From positions 1 to 36,362 of the forward strand of contig SVHP01000012.1 in the NCBI GenBank assembly GCA_015055735.1: a DNA stretch of 36,362 nt, read 5' to 3'. The notes below the pieces were generated by a model. That model saw only the letters and a list, made by a program, of their open reading frames with translations, searched no databases and was not told the origin of the DNA. The stretch's first letter is position 1. Every line of letters starts with the position of its first letter. Origin of the DNA: Clostridiales bacterium. GTDB taxonomy: Bacteria; Bacillota; Clostridia; Christensenellales; Borkfalkiaceae. Of the stretch, positions 6,435 through 14,828 are shown in pieces. Both the position numbers and the translations under genes were made by a program.

Positions 6435-8303
6435 CTATCTTTTTAAGTAAACCATAAGTACAGCTATATCAGCAGGCGAAACGCCGGAAATTCTTCCTGC
6501 TTGACCTAGCGAGCGTGGGCGAATTTTGTCTAATTTTTGCCTTGCTTCTAGTCTTAAGCCACCGATTGATAGGTAATCTATATCGTCGGGTAAAATCTTT
6601 TCTTCGAGCTTTTTAGCCTTTTCAATTTGCTCTAAGCCCTTTTGAAGATAGCCTTGATATTTGGCGTCTATTTCGACCGTATCCAAAATATCCTTGCTGT
6701 ACTCCTCAAAACCACCGAGCGTTGCAATAATATCCTTTAGGCTAATGCCACGGCGCACCAAATCGGCTGGGGATAGGGCGTGGTTTGGCTTTTCAAAGCC
6801 GTTATCTACTAATAATTTTTCCACTTGGCTAGGCTTAAATAGTGCGTTCATTTCTTTGGTTGCGCTTTCATATTCAGCCTTTCTATTTAGGAAAACTTTA
6901 TATCTCTCGTCGTTTACAAGCCCTGCCGTTCTGCCCTTTTCGGTCAAACGGAAATCGGGATTGTCTTGACGGAGTAAAATTCTATATTCAGCACGACTGG
7001 TCATCATTCTATACGGCTCGTTCGTGCCTTTAGTAACGAGATCATCTATTAAAACGCCGATATACCCGTCGTCACGAGAAAGCACCAACGGTGGTAAATC
7101 ACGCATTTTAAGCGAAGCGTTAAGCCCTGCAATAAGCCCCTGAGCCGCCGCCTCTTCATATCCACTCGTACCGTTTATTTGACCTGCCGTATAAAGCCCC
7201 GATATCTTCTTATATTCTAGGGTAGGGTAAAGGTCTAGCGAATCGATACAGTCGTACTCAATGGCGTAAGCGTAACGCATTATCTCGCAGTGCTCCAAGC
7301 CCTTAATGGTGCGATACATAGCCTTTTGAACGTCGTGTGGCAAGGAAGTCGAAAGCCCTTGCACGTAAATTTCGTTGGTGTCAGCGCCTTCAGGCTCTAA
7401 AAAGAGTTGATGGCGTTCTTTATCTGCAAACCTAACCACCTTGTCTTCGATAGACGGGCAGTATCTAGGTCCCGTACCTTTAATCAATCCACCGTACAGT
7501 GGCGAACGGTGTAAATTTGCCCTTATTATCTCGTGCGTTTGCTCGCTAGTGTAGGTTAGATAACACGGCGTTTGTTTTTCTGGTATGCGTTCGGTCATAA
7601 AACTGAACGGATAAATATCCGTTTCGCCGTCTTGAACTTCTAGCACCGAAAAATCGATAGTTCTAGCGTCCACTCTAGCAGGCGTTCCCGTCTTAAATCT
7701 TCTAATAGAAAAGCCGAGTTTCATTAAATTTTCAGTCAAGCCGTTAGCTGCCGATTGAAAGCCGTTCGGCCCAGAATTTTGTCGCCACTCGCCTGCAATA
7801 ATGCTACCGTTTAGATATACGCCGGTTGCAACCACGACGCTCTTGCACTCCAAAACGCCACCGAACGAAGTTAAAACGCCAACTACCTTTTCGCCCTTTT
7901 CATCAGTTAAAATCTCCACGGCTTCGCCTTGTAAAATCTTAAGGTTAGGCGTATTTTCAAGCGTTTGTTTCATAAGCCTGTGGTAAGCGTTTTTGTCGGC
8001 TTGACCACGTAGCGATTGAACGGCTGCGCCTTTACCACGGTTTAACATTCTTATTTGAAGGAGCGCCTTGTCGGCGTTTATGCCCATTTCGCCACCTAAT
8101 GCGTCTATCTCTCGAACGATTTGTCCTTTACTCGTTCCTCCGATTGACGGATTGCACGCCAAAAAGGCTATACTGTCTAAGTTTAGAGTTAGCATAGCCG
8201 TATTGAAGCCCGTTCTAGCAAGGGCTAGCGCCGCTTCGCAACCTGCGTGTCCTGCGCCGATTACTACTGCGTCAAATTGTCCTTCAATAAATCTCGTTTG
8301 CAT
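6435..8303 (-). CDS. mnmG: tRNA uridine-5-carboxymethylaminomethyl modification enzyme MnmG (GidA)
   Basis: 622 residues, the usual length. The N-terminal FAD dinucleotide-binding motif is [13 protein letters not shown] (14-26), followed by the hallmark [13 protein letters not shown] (about 48-60). [19 protein letters not shown] near 370-390 is the second FAD-binding signature of the family, and a helical C-terminal MnmE/tRNA-binding domain ends with [13 protein letters not shown]. With MnmE (not in this window) it builds cmnm5U34 in tRNA anticodons using FAD and methylene-tetrahydrofolate. It follows dnaA after about 75 bases on the same strand and is probably co-transcribed with it, an uncommon pairing because mnmG normally clusters with mnmE, jag and rsmG. 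Confidence 0.97.
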   Translation of the reverse strand: MQTRFIEGQFDAVVIGAGHAGCEAALALARTGFNTAMLTLNLDSIAFLACNPSIGGTSKGQIVREIDALGGEMGINADKALLQIRMLNRGKGAAVQSLRGQADKNAYHRLMKQTLENTPNLKILQGEAVEILTDEKGEKVVGVLTSFGGVLECKSVVVATGVYLNGSIIAGEWRQNSGPNGFQSAANGLTENLMKLGFSIRRFKTGTPARVDARTIDFSVLEVQDGETDIYPFSFMTERIPEKQTPCYLTYTSEQTHEIIRANLHRSPLYGGLIKGTGPRYCPSIEDKVVRFADKERHQLFLEPEGADTNEIYVQGLSTSLPHDVQKAMYRTIKGLEHCEIMRYAYAIEYDCIDSLDLYPTLEYKKISGLYTAGQINGTSGYEEAAAQGLIAGLNASLKMRDLPPLVLSRDDGYIGVLIDDLVTKGTNEPYRMMTSRAEYRILLRQDNPDFRLTEKGRTAGLVNDERYKVFLNRKAEYESATKEMNALFKPSQVEKLLVDNGFEKPNHALSPADLVRRGISLKDIIATLGGFEEYSKDILDTVEIDAKYQGYLQKGLEQIEKAKKLEEKILPDDIDYLSIGGLRLEARQKLDKIRPRSLGQAGRISGVSPADIAVLMVYLKR

Positions 8304-8377
8304 GGTCTTTGTTTCCGTTCTTGTTTTTACTGTTTTTTATGTTTTACTATTTTTTATAGTTTTTGTTTGCTCTACTA

Positions 8378-9724
8378 CTATTGTTTAAGTAGCATTTTCT
8401 TAATATCGCCAACGGCAGTGGATAAACGGGTGTCCGTTTCCATTTGTTCGGCAATCTTATCTCTAGCGTAAATTACGGTTGCGTGATCTCGTGAGAAGAT
8501 TTTTCCTACCGTTAGTTGAGGTAAGCTCATCATATCTAGCACCAAATACATACCCACTTGTCTTGCAAGCGCCACTTCTTTGGTCTTTTTCTTGGATAAT
8601 AGGTCGGCTTTTGATACTTTATAGAAATTGCAAACGCAACTTATAATATCGTCAGCCTTTAGTTCTTCTTGTCTTTCGCCTGCCGATTCCTTAAGCGCTT
8701 CGTTAACTAGTTCGATAGTTATAGGGCGTTCGTGAAGTTTTGACGCAAAAATAACCTTAGTTAGTTTGCCTATAAGCGTTCTAATATCGCTGATGTTCAT
8801 TTGTGCGATATAGGATAGAACTTTTATGTTAACGATACATTTTTGTTCTTCAGCCTTTCTCTTTAAGATAGCGATTTTAGTTTCCAAATCAGGTGGTTGA
8901 ACGTCGCCGATAAGCCCACCTTCAAAACGAGTTTTAAGCCTATCTTCTAAAACTTCAATCTCTTGAGGCGGACGGTCGCAAGTCAAAACGATTTGTTTGT
9001 TTTGCATTACGAGTTCGTTAAAGGTATGGAAGAACTCCGATTGAGTGGCTTGCTTTTGCGCTAAAAATTGCACGTCGTCGATAAGCAACACGTCCACGTT
9101 TCTATATCTTCTTCTAAACTCTTCGGTCTTTAACGCCTTACCTTTAGAAATGCTTTCAACTAATTGGTTAGTAAACTGTTCGCAAGTGGCGTAGAGTACG
9201 TTTAGAGTAGGGTTATGCACCTTTAAGTAGTTTGCAATAGCCATCAAAATATGCGTTTTACCAAGCCCCGTACCACCGTGAATAAATAGTGGGTTATATG
9301 CGTCCCCTGGGTTTTCTGCAACGGCTTTTGCCGCAGCGAAAATAAATTCGTTTGACGAGCCGACTACGAACGAATCAAAGGTAAATTTAGGGTTTATAGG
9401 CATACCTTGGTTGCTAACCCTATCCCTATCTTCTTCGTCTAACTGTCTAACGTATTCTTCCTTGCTTTGCGCAACGATAATTTCAAAGTCGTTTATGTAA
9501 GTGTTGCATTTGCTGAACGCTTCACGCATCTTAACACCGATAGGGTGGTTATTGATAGCGTCGGCAAAAATTCGGCTAGGCGTTATTAAAACTATTTTGT
9601 TACCCAATATATCGACAGGGGTTAATTGCTTAACGTGAGTTTCAAACGAGATAGAAGTGACGTGCTTTTCAATTTCTGGAAGGAACGTCTGCTCCCATAA
9701 AATCTCATACTGCTCTTTTTCCAC
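8378..9724 (-). CDS. dnaA: Chromosomal replication initiator DnaA
   Basis: 448 residues. Domain I (1-80) is the DnaB/DnaD-contact domain, followed by a short linker. The AAA+ domain has Walker A GGTGLGKT (150-157) and Walker B VDVLLIDDVQFL (about 209-220). C-terminal domain IV has the SRDHATVIYARDKI signature (about 414-427) that reads DnaA boxes. The start is a GTG at 9724 with AGGAG upstream. It initiates replication by binding TTATCCACA-type boxes and melting the AT-rich unwinding element. Its genetic context is atypical: dnaN is about 10 kb away and recF is divergent. Confidence 0.98.
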   Translation of the reverse strand: MEKEQYEILWEQTFLPEIEKHVTSISFETHVKQLTPVDILGNKIVLITPSRIFADAINNHPIGVKMREAFSKCNTYINDFEIIVAQSKEEYVRQLDEEDRDRVSNQGMPINPKFTFDSFVVGSSNEFIFAAAKAVAENPGDAYNPLFIHGGTGLGKTHILMAIANYLKVHNPTLNVLYATCEQFTNQLVESISKGKALKTEEFRRRYRNVDVLLIDDVQFLAQKQATQSEFFHTFNELVMQNKQIVLTCDRPPQEIEVLEDRLKTRFEGGLIGDVQPPDLETKIAILKRKAEEQKCIVNIKVLSYIAQMNISDIRTLIGKLTKVIFASKLHERPITIELVNEALKESAGERQEELKADDIISCVCNFYKVSKADLLSKKKTKEVALARQVGMYLVLDMMSLPQLTVGKIFSRDHATVIYARDKIAEQMETDTRLSTAVGDIKKMLLKQ

Positions 9725-9902
9725 AATATTTCTCCTTTTTGTTTATTTATCAGTTGCGTGTAAGTAAAAAATATTATATAATATTTTTACAATAAAATAA
9801 AGCAAAACTGACAATTTTTTTATTTTTTTATTTTTTTAAAGTATTTTGTTGGTTTTTTGTTATAATTTTGTTGATTTCTTAAAGTTGGTTTTTTTTGTAA
9901 TT
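9725..9902. promoter_or_regulatory. dnaA/recF divergent intergenic region
   Basis: 178 bp, extremely AT-rich. A perfect 22-bp palindrome (9767-9788, centred on TATTATATAATA) contains TATAAT in both directions; on the minus strand a TTTATT -35-like hexamer sits 17 bp before it, a plausible dnaA promoter. For recF, a TATAAT at 9861-9866 precedes the ATG at 9903. I see no canonical TTATCCACA box; TTATCAGTT at 9746-9754 is only a partial match. A pure A/T run occupies about 9815-9840. Confidence 0.45.
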
Positions 9903-11000
9903 ATGTTTATCAAGTCGCTATCCTTACAAAACTTCCGTAACTATGAAAACGAAACCATAGAATTTTCGGACGGAATAAATATTCTTTGTGGCGCAAACGC
10001 TCAGGGCAAAACGAACTGCGCTGAAGCCATATTTTTCTTATGCACCGGCTTTTCGCCTAGGGCGAATAAGGATAGGCTTTTGGTCCGTCAAGGTCAGGAA
10101 AACGCCCAAATCGAAGGGACTACCGACACTCAGTACGGTGGGGTTAATATAAGGATAGAACTCAATAAACAAGACAAAAAATCCATATATATAAACGGGA
10201 TAGCCATAAAGAAGGTGGGCGAACTTCTCGGTAATATCCACAGCGTGTTTTTTAATCCTGCCGAGCTTAAGCTCGTTCAGGAAAGCCCAGAAGATAGAAG
10301 GCGATTTATGAACGTTTCACTATCGCAAATGAGTAAAACTTACTTTTATGCGCTACTTCGCTACAACAAAATCTTAAGTCAGCGCAATAACTTACTCAAA
10401 GACCCTGATAAATATTTGATAAGGGAAACCTTGCCTATTTGGGACGAACAACTTTCAAAAGAAGCAGGTAAAATCATTAAGGCTCGAAACGATTTTCTAG
10501 CCGAGATTTCGCCTATTGCCCAAGAAAAGCACGCTACCCTATCGGGTGGTAAGGAAAAACTTATCATGTCTACCGAAAGTGGTTATTACGGTGGGGAAGA
10601 CGAGATTGCTTACGCCTTAAAACAAGATTTAGCGCTTGCGCTAGAAAAAGATATGCGACTTGGCTTTACTTCGTTAGGCCCACACCGTGATGATATTAAG
10701 TTTTTGCTTAACGACCTAGATTCAAGGGTGTACGGATCGCAAGGACAACAAAGAACCATAGCATTATCCTTAAAACTTGCCGAAACCGAACTTTTCAAAA
10801 ATAGGTTTAACGAATATCCTATTCTCATTTTAGACGACGTTTTGAGCGAACTAGATAAGTCAAGGCAAAGAAAGTTAGTGGAATTGGTGGCTGGAATCCA
10901 AACCATTTTTACCTGTACCCATTTCGATAGAACGGTATTTAAGCAAAACCAAATTAACAAGATAACCATTGTTAACGGTAGGAAGAGAAAAAGCAAGTAG
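9903..11000 (+). CDS. recF: DNA replication/repair protein RecF
   Basis: 365 residues from ATG 9903. The protein opens with the family signature IKSLSLQNFRNYE and the Walker A GANAQGKT (30-37). RecF-specific features are KKVGELLGNIHSVFF, FNPAELKLV and SPEDRRRFMN, then SQGQQRTIALSLKLAE and Walker B PILILDDVLSELD near the C-terminus. It is an SMC-like ATPase that loads RecA at ssDNA gaps with RecO and RecR. An in-frame TTG at 9846 would add 19 hydrophobic residues before the universal start, so I reject it. No clear Shine-Dalgarno precedes ATG 9903. It is transcribed away from dnaA and ends inside a mini-hairpin cassette. Confidence 0.96.
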   Translation: MFIKSLSLQNFRNYENETIEFSDGINILCGANAQGKTNCAEAIFFLCTGFSPRANKDRLLVRQGQENAQIEGTTDTQYGGVNIRIELNKQDKKSIYINGIAIKKVGELLGNIHSVFFNPAELKLVQESPEDRRRFMNVSLSQMSKTYFYALLRYNKILSQRNNLLKDPDKYLIRETLPIWDEQLSKEAGKIIKARNDFLAEISPIAQEKHATLSGGKEKLIMSTESGYYGGEDEIAYALKQDLALALEKDMRLGFTSLGPHRDDIKFLLNDLDSRVYGSQGQQRTIALSLKLAETELFKNRFNEYPILILDDVLSELDKSRQRKLVELVAGIQTIFTCTHFDRTVFKQNQINKITIVNGRKRKSK

Positions 11001-11220
11001 TTTGCTTTTAGCAAACAACTATATTTTTAGCCGACAGTTAAAAGTTATATTATTTGCAAAGCAAATAGTTATATTTTGGCTAAAGCCAAAGTTGTATTTT
11101 TAACTACCGTTAAAAGTTGTGGAATGAATTTCTAAATAATACCGCAACTTATCCGTTAGGATAAATATAACTCTAAACTCTAAACTTGCCCGCCAGGGCA
11201 AATATAACTGCACTGCCAAC
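11000..11220. repeat. Long mini-hairpin repeat cassette (copy D)
   Basis: Begins at the recF stop and holds at least six short hairpins in series: TTTGCT TTT AGCAAA (11001-11015), TTTGC AAA GCAAA (11053-11065), TTTGGC TAAA GCCAAA (11075-11090), TAAC TACC GTTA (about 11101-11112), TTATCC GTTA GGATAA (11149-11164) and TTGCCC GCCA GGGCAA (11186-11201). Spacers are variants of AGTTATATTT or AAGTTGTATTTTT. Arms differ in sequence but stay paired. No open reading frame of note lies in 11001-11315. Confidence 0.65.
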
Positions 11221-11315
11221 TTGCTTTTTTTGTTCTTCGGCTACATGCTACCACACAATTTTTAATAAATCAATATTACATGACACAAAATTTGAAAAAA
11301 CTTTTTTTGCGATAC

Positions 11316-11346
11316 AAAAATCCCTAGAAAAAATCTAGGGATTTTT
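11316..11346. terminator. Bidirectional terminator between recF and the AEC transporter
   Basis: AAAAATCCCTAGA, loop AAAAAA, TCTAGGGATTTTT: a 13-bp perfect stem with A and T flanks, placed between convergent genes. Confidence 0.85.
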
Positions 11347-11370
11347 AGTATGATTTATTTTTAATTTCTG

Positions 11371-12273
11371 TTAGGGCATGATAAGGGATAGCCAAATCGG
11401 TAAGGTAATTATCGAAAAAATATGAGATATAAGCGCAAGTCTTGCCCCCGTTTTACAGTCTTTTCCCACAAGCTTTGGAAACACCACCGTATTGAGCCCA
11501 CACGGCATTGCCGTAATTATTAAAACCATTGGTAAAACCTGTGTTAGTTTTAACCCTAAGCAAATTAAGTAGGCAATTCCTGGAATTACTATCAGTCTTA
11601 AAAAGGTAAAGATATACGCCTTACCGTCCATTACCAACTCACGCAATTTGAAGGTGGATAAAGTCATACCCGTCAATATCATACTGAGTGGACCAACACA
11701 CGCCGATGACGACGATACTGCCTTAGAAATAATTTCAGGTAGAGAAATATTGAAAATACCTACAACCATACCTAATATGATTGCAATGGTCAACGGATTG
11801 ACGAGTTTTTGTACAAAATTCTTGCCACCCGTTAACAAAGCGTAACCAAAAGTATAGGTGTAAATAATGAAAGGTATAGCAAAAAAAACGAACTGCGATA
11901 AAAAACTTTGACCAAAAACCGACTCTATTAACACGTAGCCTAAATACGAGTAGTTAGTTAGGGTAAAGGAATATTGATATACCTTTCTTTCATATTGATC
12001 TTTAGTCAATAGTTTAGAACCGAAATAAGCACCGACAACTATAACTAAAATAAGAATAAGCGAAGTTATAAGTAAACTATATCTTTGACTAAAATAAGAA
12101 ACCGAAAAATTATTAGCAAAGGTATTGAAAACTTTACACGGTAAAAAGATATTTATTAAAAGCACTGATAAAATGTCGCTGTGCGACGCCTTATCTTTTT
12201 TTATTCTACCAACTAAGTAGCCTGCTAATAAAAATATGTAAAGTATAAGTAATTGTTTCAAAACTTCTTGCAT
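11371..12273 (-). CDS. AEC (auxin efflux carrier) family transporter
   Basis: 300 residues with about eight to ten hydrophobic helices. Family features are the N-terminal LYIFLLAGYLVGRI helix, the LLINIFLPCKVFNTF segment with the helix-breaking proline, and the C-terminal ITAMPCGLNTVVFPKLVGKD, typical of AEC permeases. Bacterial members export or exchange small organic acids such as malate or malonate; the substrate cannot be read from sequence. It has its own promoter (12333-12361) and a leader hairpin (ATGGTTGT and ACAACCAT, about 12290-12318). It is monocistronic, ending at the terminator at 11316-11346. Confidence 0.88.
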   Translation of the reverse strand: MQEVLKQLLILYIFLLAGYLVGRIKKDKASHSDILSVLLINIFLPCKVFNTFANNFSVSYFSQRYSLLITSLILILVIVVGAYFGSKLLTKDQYERKVYQYSFTLTNYSYLGYVLIESVFGQSFLSQFVFFAIPFIIYTYTFGYALLTGGKNFVQKLVNPLTIAIILGMVVGIFNISLPEIISKAVSSSSACVGPLSMILTGMTLSTFKLRELVMDGKAYIFTFLRLIVIPGIAYLICLGLKLTQVLPMVLIITAMPCGLNTVVFPKLVGKDCKTGARLALISHIFSIITLPIWLSLIMP

Positions 12274-12332
12274 TATTATTTCTCGTTAATGGTTGTTTGG
12301 TTTTTTGATACAACCATTTTCCTATAATTAAA

Positions 12333-12361
12333 ATTATACTATCTTTACTAAGTAATGTCAA
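12333..12361 (-). promoter_or_regulatory. Consensus promoter of the AEC transporter gene
   Basis: On the minus strand TTGACA (plus 12356-12361), 17-bp spacer, TATAAT (plus 12333-12338): both hexamers perfect. Confidence 0.8.
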
Positions 12362-12387
12362 ATTTTTACAATTTGAAATAAAATTAA

Positions 12388-12416
12388 AAAGTCCCTAGCC
12401 TGAAACTAGGAACTTT
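12388..12416 (-). terminator. Terminator of the FTR-thioredoxin operon
   Basis: AAAGTCCCTAG and CTAGGAACTTT pair with one mismatch. On the minus strand the stem is followed by TTTTTAATTTTATTT. It lies about 275 bases past the trxA stop, so the transcript would include the structured element at 12471-12680. Confidence 0.65.
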
Positions 12417-12470
12417 AATATTTTCGTTTTAATTTTTTTTATTTTTTCTAACAACACGAAGTAATTCACA

Positions 12471-12680
12471 GCATTTTTGGTAAAAATCAATTAGCATTTA
12501 TAAAAAATTATTTCTTACTAATGGCTTTGAGATAAAGACTAATTGATAGATTATCGATTTTACGAGAAAAATACAAGAAAGACGAGTTTTGTTGTGAAGG
12601 AGCATACTTGAAAAGTATGTAACTGAACAAAAAACAAAGTATTTCGCAGAATTTTTCCGTAAAAATCAATTAGGATTTAG
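12471..12680. repeat. Structured intergenic element with flanking direct repeats
   Basis: Two 21-bp direct repeats with one mismatch (12480-12500 and 12659-12679; core AAAAATCAATTAG) bracket about 160 bp. The core also appears inverted as CTAATTGAT at 12539-12547. Inside is a perfect hairpin, CATACTT GAA AAGTATG (12603-12619), nested in partly pairing arms GTTTTGTTGT (near 12586) and AACAAAAAAC (near 12626), then AAATAC near 12568 and GTATTT near 12639. No convincing ORF is present. It fills most of the 417-bp gap between trxA and the AEC gene. Possibly a mobile, non-coding structured repeat. Confidence 0.55.
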
Positions 12681-12690
12681 CGAAAAACCA

Positions 12691-13002
12691 TTAAAGATTA
12701 ACTAATACGGATACGATTTGGTTTTTATCTACTACGCCGACCGTCTTTTTTTGTTGTTTTCCGTCCTTAAAGAAGAAAAGGGTAGGGATAACGTCAACTT
12801 TGTATTGAGTTGCCAAATCCATTTGCTCGTCAACGTTGACCTTGCAAACCTTAACGTTTTCGCCTAAAGTTGCTTCAACTTCTTCTAAAACGGGAGCGAG
12901 CATTCTACAAGGCCCACACCAAGACGCCCAAAAATCTACTATTACAGGGACTTTGCTGTCCAAAACTTCCTTTCTAAAATTTTCTTTTGTTAAAATTGTC
13001 AT
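12691..13002 (-). CDS. trxA: Thioredoxin
   Basis: 103 residues from ATG 13002: DFWASWCGPCRML with the catalytic C29-G-P-C32, the cis-proline loop VIPTLFFFKDGK and standard length. It reduces protein disulfides in the cytosol. I chose the ATG at 13002, which has a GGAG ribosome site; a start at 13056 would add 18 residues overlapping the upstream gene's coding end. It lies 17 bases after the FTR-like gene in one operon, suggesting that the neighbour is its electron donor in place of, or in addition to, NADPH-thioredoxin reductase. Confidence 0.95.
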   Translation of the reverse strand: MTILTKENFRKEVLDSKVPVIVDFWASWCGPCRMLAPVLEEVEATLGENVKVCKVNVDEQMDLATQYKVDVIPTLFFFKDGKQQKKTVGVVDKNQIVSVLVNL

Positions 13003-13019
13003 GTCTATTTCTCCTATCT

Positions 13020-13220
13020 TTAATCTTTGTGTTTGTAGTAAAGCATACAGTGGCAAAACCCTTCAAAATTAGGGTCCTCGATTTGCTCTTTGAACTCTTT
13101 ACACATACACTTATATTCTTCGGTACGGGATAGCCTACAAGGGCAATATCCACCCGTTCTTTTTAAGCCTTCTCTTATGGTATTAACTATTTCCTTATCA
13201 GGATTAAGCGTAATTTTCAT
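13020..13220 (-). CDS. Ferredoxin-thioredoxin reductase catalytic-subunit-like protein
   Basis: 66 residues containing exactly six cysteines in three CxC pairs: C26-P-C28, C38-M-C40 and C56-H-C58. The CPC, CxC, CHC order and the terminal CHC are diagnostic of the FTR catalytic chain, where four cysteines hold a [4Fe-4S] cluster and two form the redox disulfide facing thioredoxin. Spacing (9 and 15 residues) differs from the plant enzyme and the protein is about half its size. No variable-chain partner lies nearby. First gene of the operon with trxA. Confidence 0.8.
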   Translation of the reverse strand: MKITLNPDKEIVNTIREGLKRTGGYCPCRLSRTEEYKCMCKEFKEQIEDPNFEGFCHCMLYYKHKD

Positions 13221-13269
13221 TTTCCCTCTATTTTTTTATTTATTCTTAAGACTATTTTACCTTAATAGT

Positions 13270-13299
13270 ATTTTAACATAAGTATAGCACTTAAATCAA
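13270..13299 (-). promoter_or_regulatory. Promoter of the FTR-thioredoxin operon
   Basis: On the minus strand TTGATT (plus 13294-13299), 18-bp spacer, TAAAAT (plus 13270-13275), about 50 bases before the FTR-like ATG. Confidence 0.5.
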
Positions 13300-13337
13300 A
13301 CGTTTATTTATCGAAAAATAAAATTTTATTTATAAAA

Positions 13338-13371
13338 AATATGGCAAAGCCATTTTAAGCCTTGCCATATT
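13338..13371 (-). terminator. Terminator of the CvpA-like gene
   Basis: AATATGGCAA and TTGCCATATT form a 10-bp stem. On the minus strand it is followed by a run starting TTTTTTAT. It lies about 20 bases past the stop at 13394. Confidence 0.7.
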
Positions 13372-13393
13372 AGAATTTATTATATTTATAAAT

Positions 13394-14632
13394 TTATTCG
13401 CCAGCGCTCGTATCGGTTAAACCTAAGAGTTTACGTAAAGATGCTTCGTCCTCACTAGATAGTTCTTGTTCAGCGATAGCGTTTTCAAACATAGTCTTTT
13501 GTTCTTCGTCAAGGTCGCTAACAAGAGTTGGACTATCTTCTCCACCGGTCATCATATCGACGAACTTCATGTTAGTAGCAAGTCCAGTTACTATGTGATT
13601 TACGTCTTCTTGGTTAATCTCTTCGCCCGTTTCTTGTTTTTCCATAAGAGAACCAACGCCAACTAAAGCGTGACCCATACCACCGATATTGATATCGTCT
13701 AAACTTAAATCGTTAAAGAATTCGTCCATTTCTTCGCTAGATTCTTCACCGCCACCGACCATCTCTTTAAGGTCACCGAGTAAACTATCAATTTGCGCTT
13801 TTGCTTCATCGCTCAAATTGTCAACATCTTCGCCAACTTCGATAAGTCTATTACCAACGTCAACTAAAGCGTCTGCTTTTTCTTGGGTAGAAGCTGTATC
13901 GCTTTGTAAAACGTCCATACTTTCGTTGATACCCGAAATAGAGCCTGCAAGATTACCAGCAACTACTACCATATCGGTAAGGTCGTCAAACTTAAGCGTA
14001 TCGGCAGAAGTTAACATATTGAAATACCAACCACCAATGGCGCTATACGTTTTACCCATAGGGCCGTTAACGTATTCTTCTAAGCCAACGTTTGCAGGGA
14101 GTTCAAGCAACGGTTTATCTTGCATTTTAATATCTGCAATTTTGTCAAATTGAACGATAAGTCCGTTTAATGGCATCATTACTGCAAAAACGACAATCAC
14201 ACCTTGCGCTAAGCCGATAAGTGCACCGTGACCTCTATGCATCTTTTCGCCTTCGTGAACGAAGATCTTGCAAATAGGGAAAAGGACAGCCCAAGTAACA
14301 GATCTTAAAGCGAAGAAAGCGATAAAGTAAGCGAGTAGACCGACGATAATTTCAACTAAACTTAAAACTAAAGTTTGTACCGACTCAGGAAAGGTCATTT
14401 CGCCTTGGTTAAATAAAGATAGAAGTGTTTGTTCTAGCGTTTGACCGTTTATGTTTATTCCCATAACCACTTTAGTAAGTGGTCCACGTAAAACTATTGC
14501 AACGACTACGCACACAGCAACCATAATTAAACGCAAGATAGCACGATTGCGCCCTCTCATAAGTCCGAACAAAGCGCCAAAGCCTAGTCCTACTGCCGTT
14601 AAGCCGAGCATTACTAATGTAATCATTCCCAT
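13394..14632 (-). CDS. CvpA-like membrane protein with a long acidic C-terminal region
   Basis: 412 residues. The N-terminal 180 contain about four hydrophobic helices, with GLGFGALFGLMRGRNRAILRLI and a later VHEGEKMHRGHGALIGLAQG, resembling the CvpA/colicin V production fold. The remaining 230 residues are soluble and strongly acidic, with clusters such as GGGEESSEEMDEFFNDL, and probably form helical bundles (DALVDVGNRLIEVGEDVDNL). Function unknown; the CvpA relation rests on general pattern only. It has its own promoter (14675-14703) and terminator, so it is monocistronic. Two ATGs (14632 and 14626) are possible; 14632 sits at normal distance from GGAAA. Confidence 0.5.
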   Translation of the reverse strand: MGMITLVMLGLTAVGLGFGALFGLMRGRNRAILRLIMVAVCVVVAIVLRGPLTKVVMGININGQTLEQTLLSLFNQGEMTFPESVQTLVLSLVEIIVGLLAYFIAFFALRSVTWAVLFPICKIFVHEGEKMHRGHGALIGLAQGVIVVFAVMMPLNGLIVQFDKIADIKMQDKPLLELPANVGLEEYVNGPMGKTYSAIGGWYFNMLTSADTLKFDDLTDMVVVAGNLAGSISGINESMDVLQSDTASTQEKADALVDVGNRLIEVGEDVDNLSDEAKAQIDSLLGDLKEMVGGGEESSEEMDEFFNDLSLDDINIGGMGHALVGVGSLMEKQETGEEINQEDVNHIVTGLATNMKFVDMMTGGEDSPTLVSDLDEEQKTMFENAIAEQELSSEDEASLRKLLGLTDTSAGE

Positions 14633-14674
14633 AACTTAAATTTCCTTTTTTATAAATATATTTGATATACTTTC

Positions 14675-14703
14675 ATTGTAATACTTTTCGTATAAAAAAT
14701 CAA
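14675..14703 (-). promoter_or_regulatory. Promoter of the CvpA-like gene
   Basis: On the minus strand TTGATT (plus 14698-14703), 17-bp spacer, TACAAT (plus 14675-14680). Confidence 0.65.
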
Positions 14704-14788
14704 TTGATACGACATAATAATACAAAATTTTTAATCTTTTACACCATTTTTTGCCTTGTTTTTGGCTTTTTTATACAGTTTTTGGTAA

Positions 14789-14818
14789 AAAAGAGCCGTG
14801 ACGATTGTCACGGCTCTT
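14789..14818 (-). terminator. Terminator of the lipoprotein gene
   Basis: AAGAGCCGTGAC, loop GATT, GTCACGGCTCTT is a 12-bp perfect stem. On the minus strand a T-run follows (CTTTTTTACC). Confidence 0.85.
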
Positions 14819-14828
14819 AATTTATTAG

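Noticed and set aside
9767..9788. 22-bp AT palindrome as a DnaA box cluster or origin core
   Set aside because: It contains no TTATCCACA-type sequence; it is more simply a promoter -10 region in an AT-only stretch.
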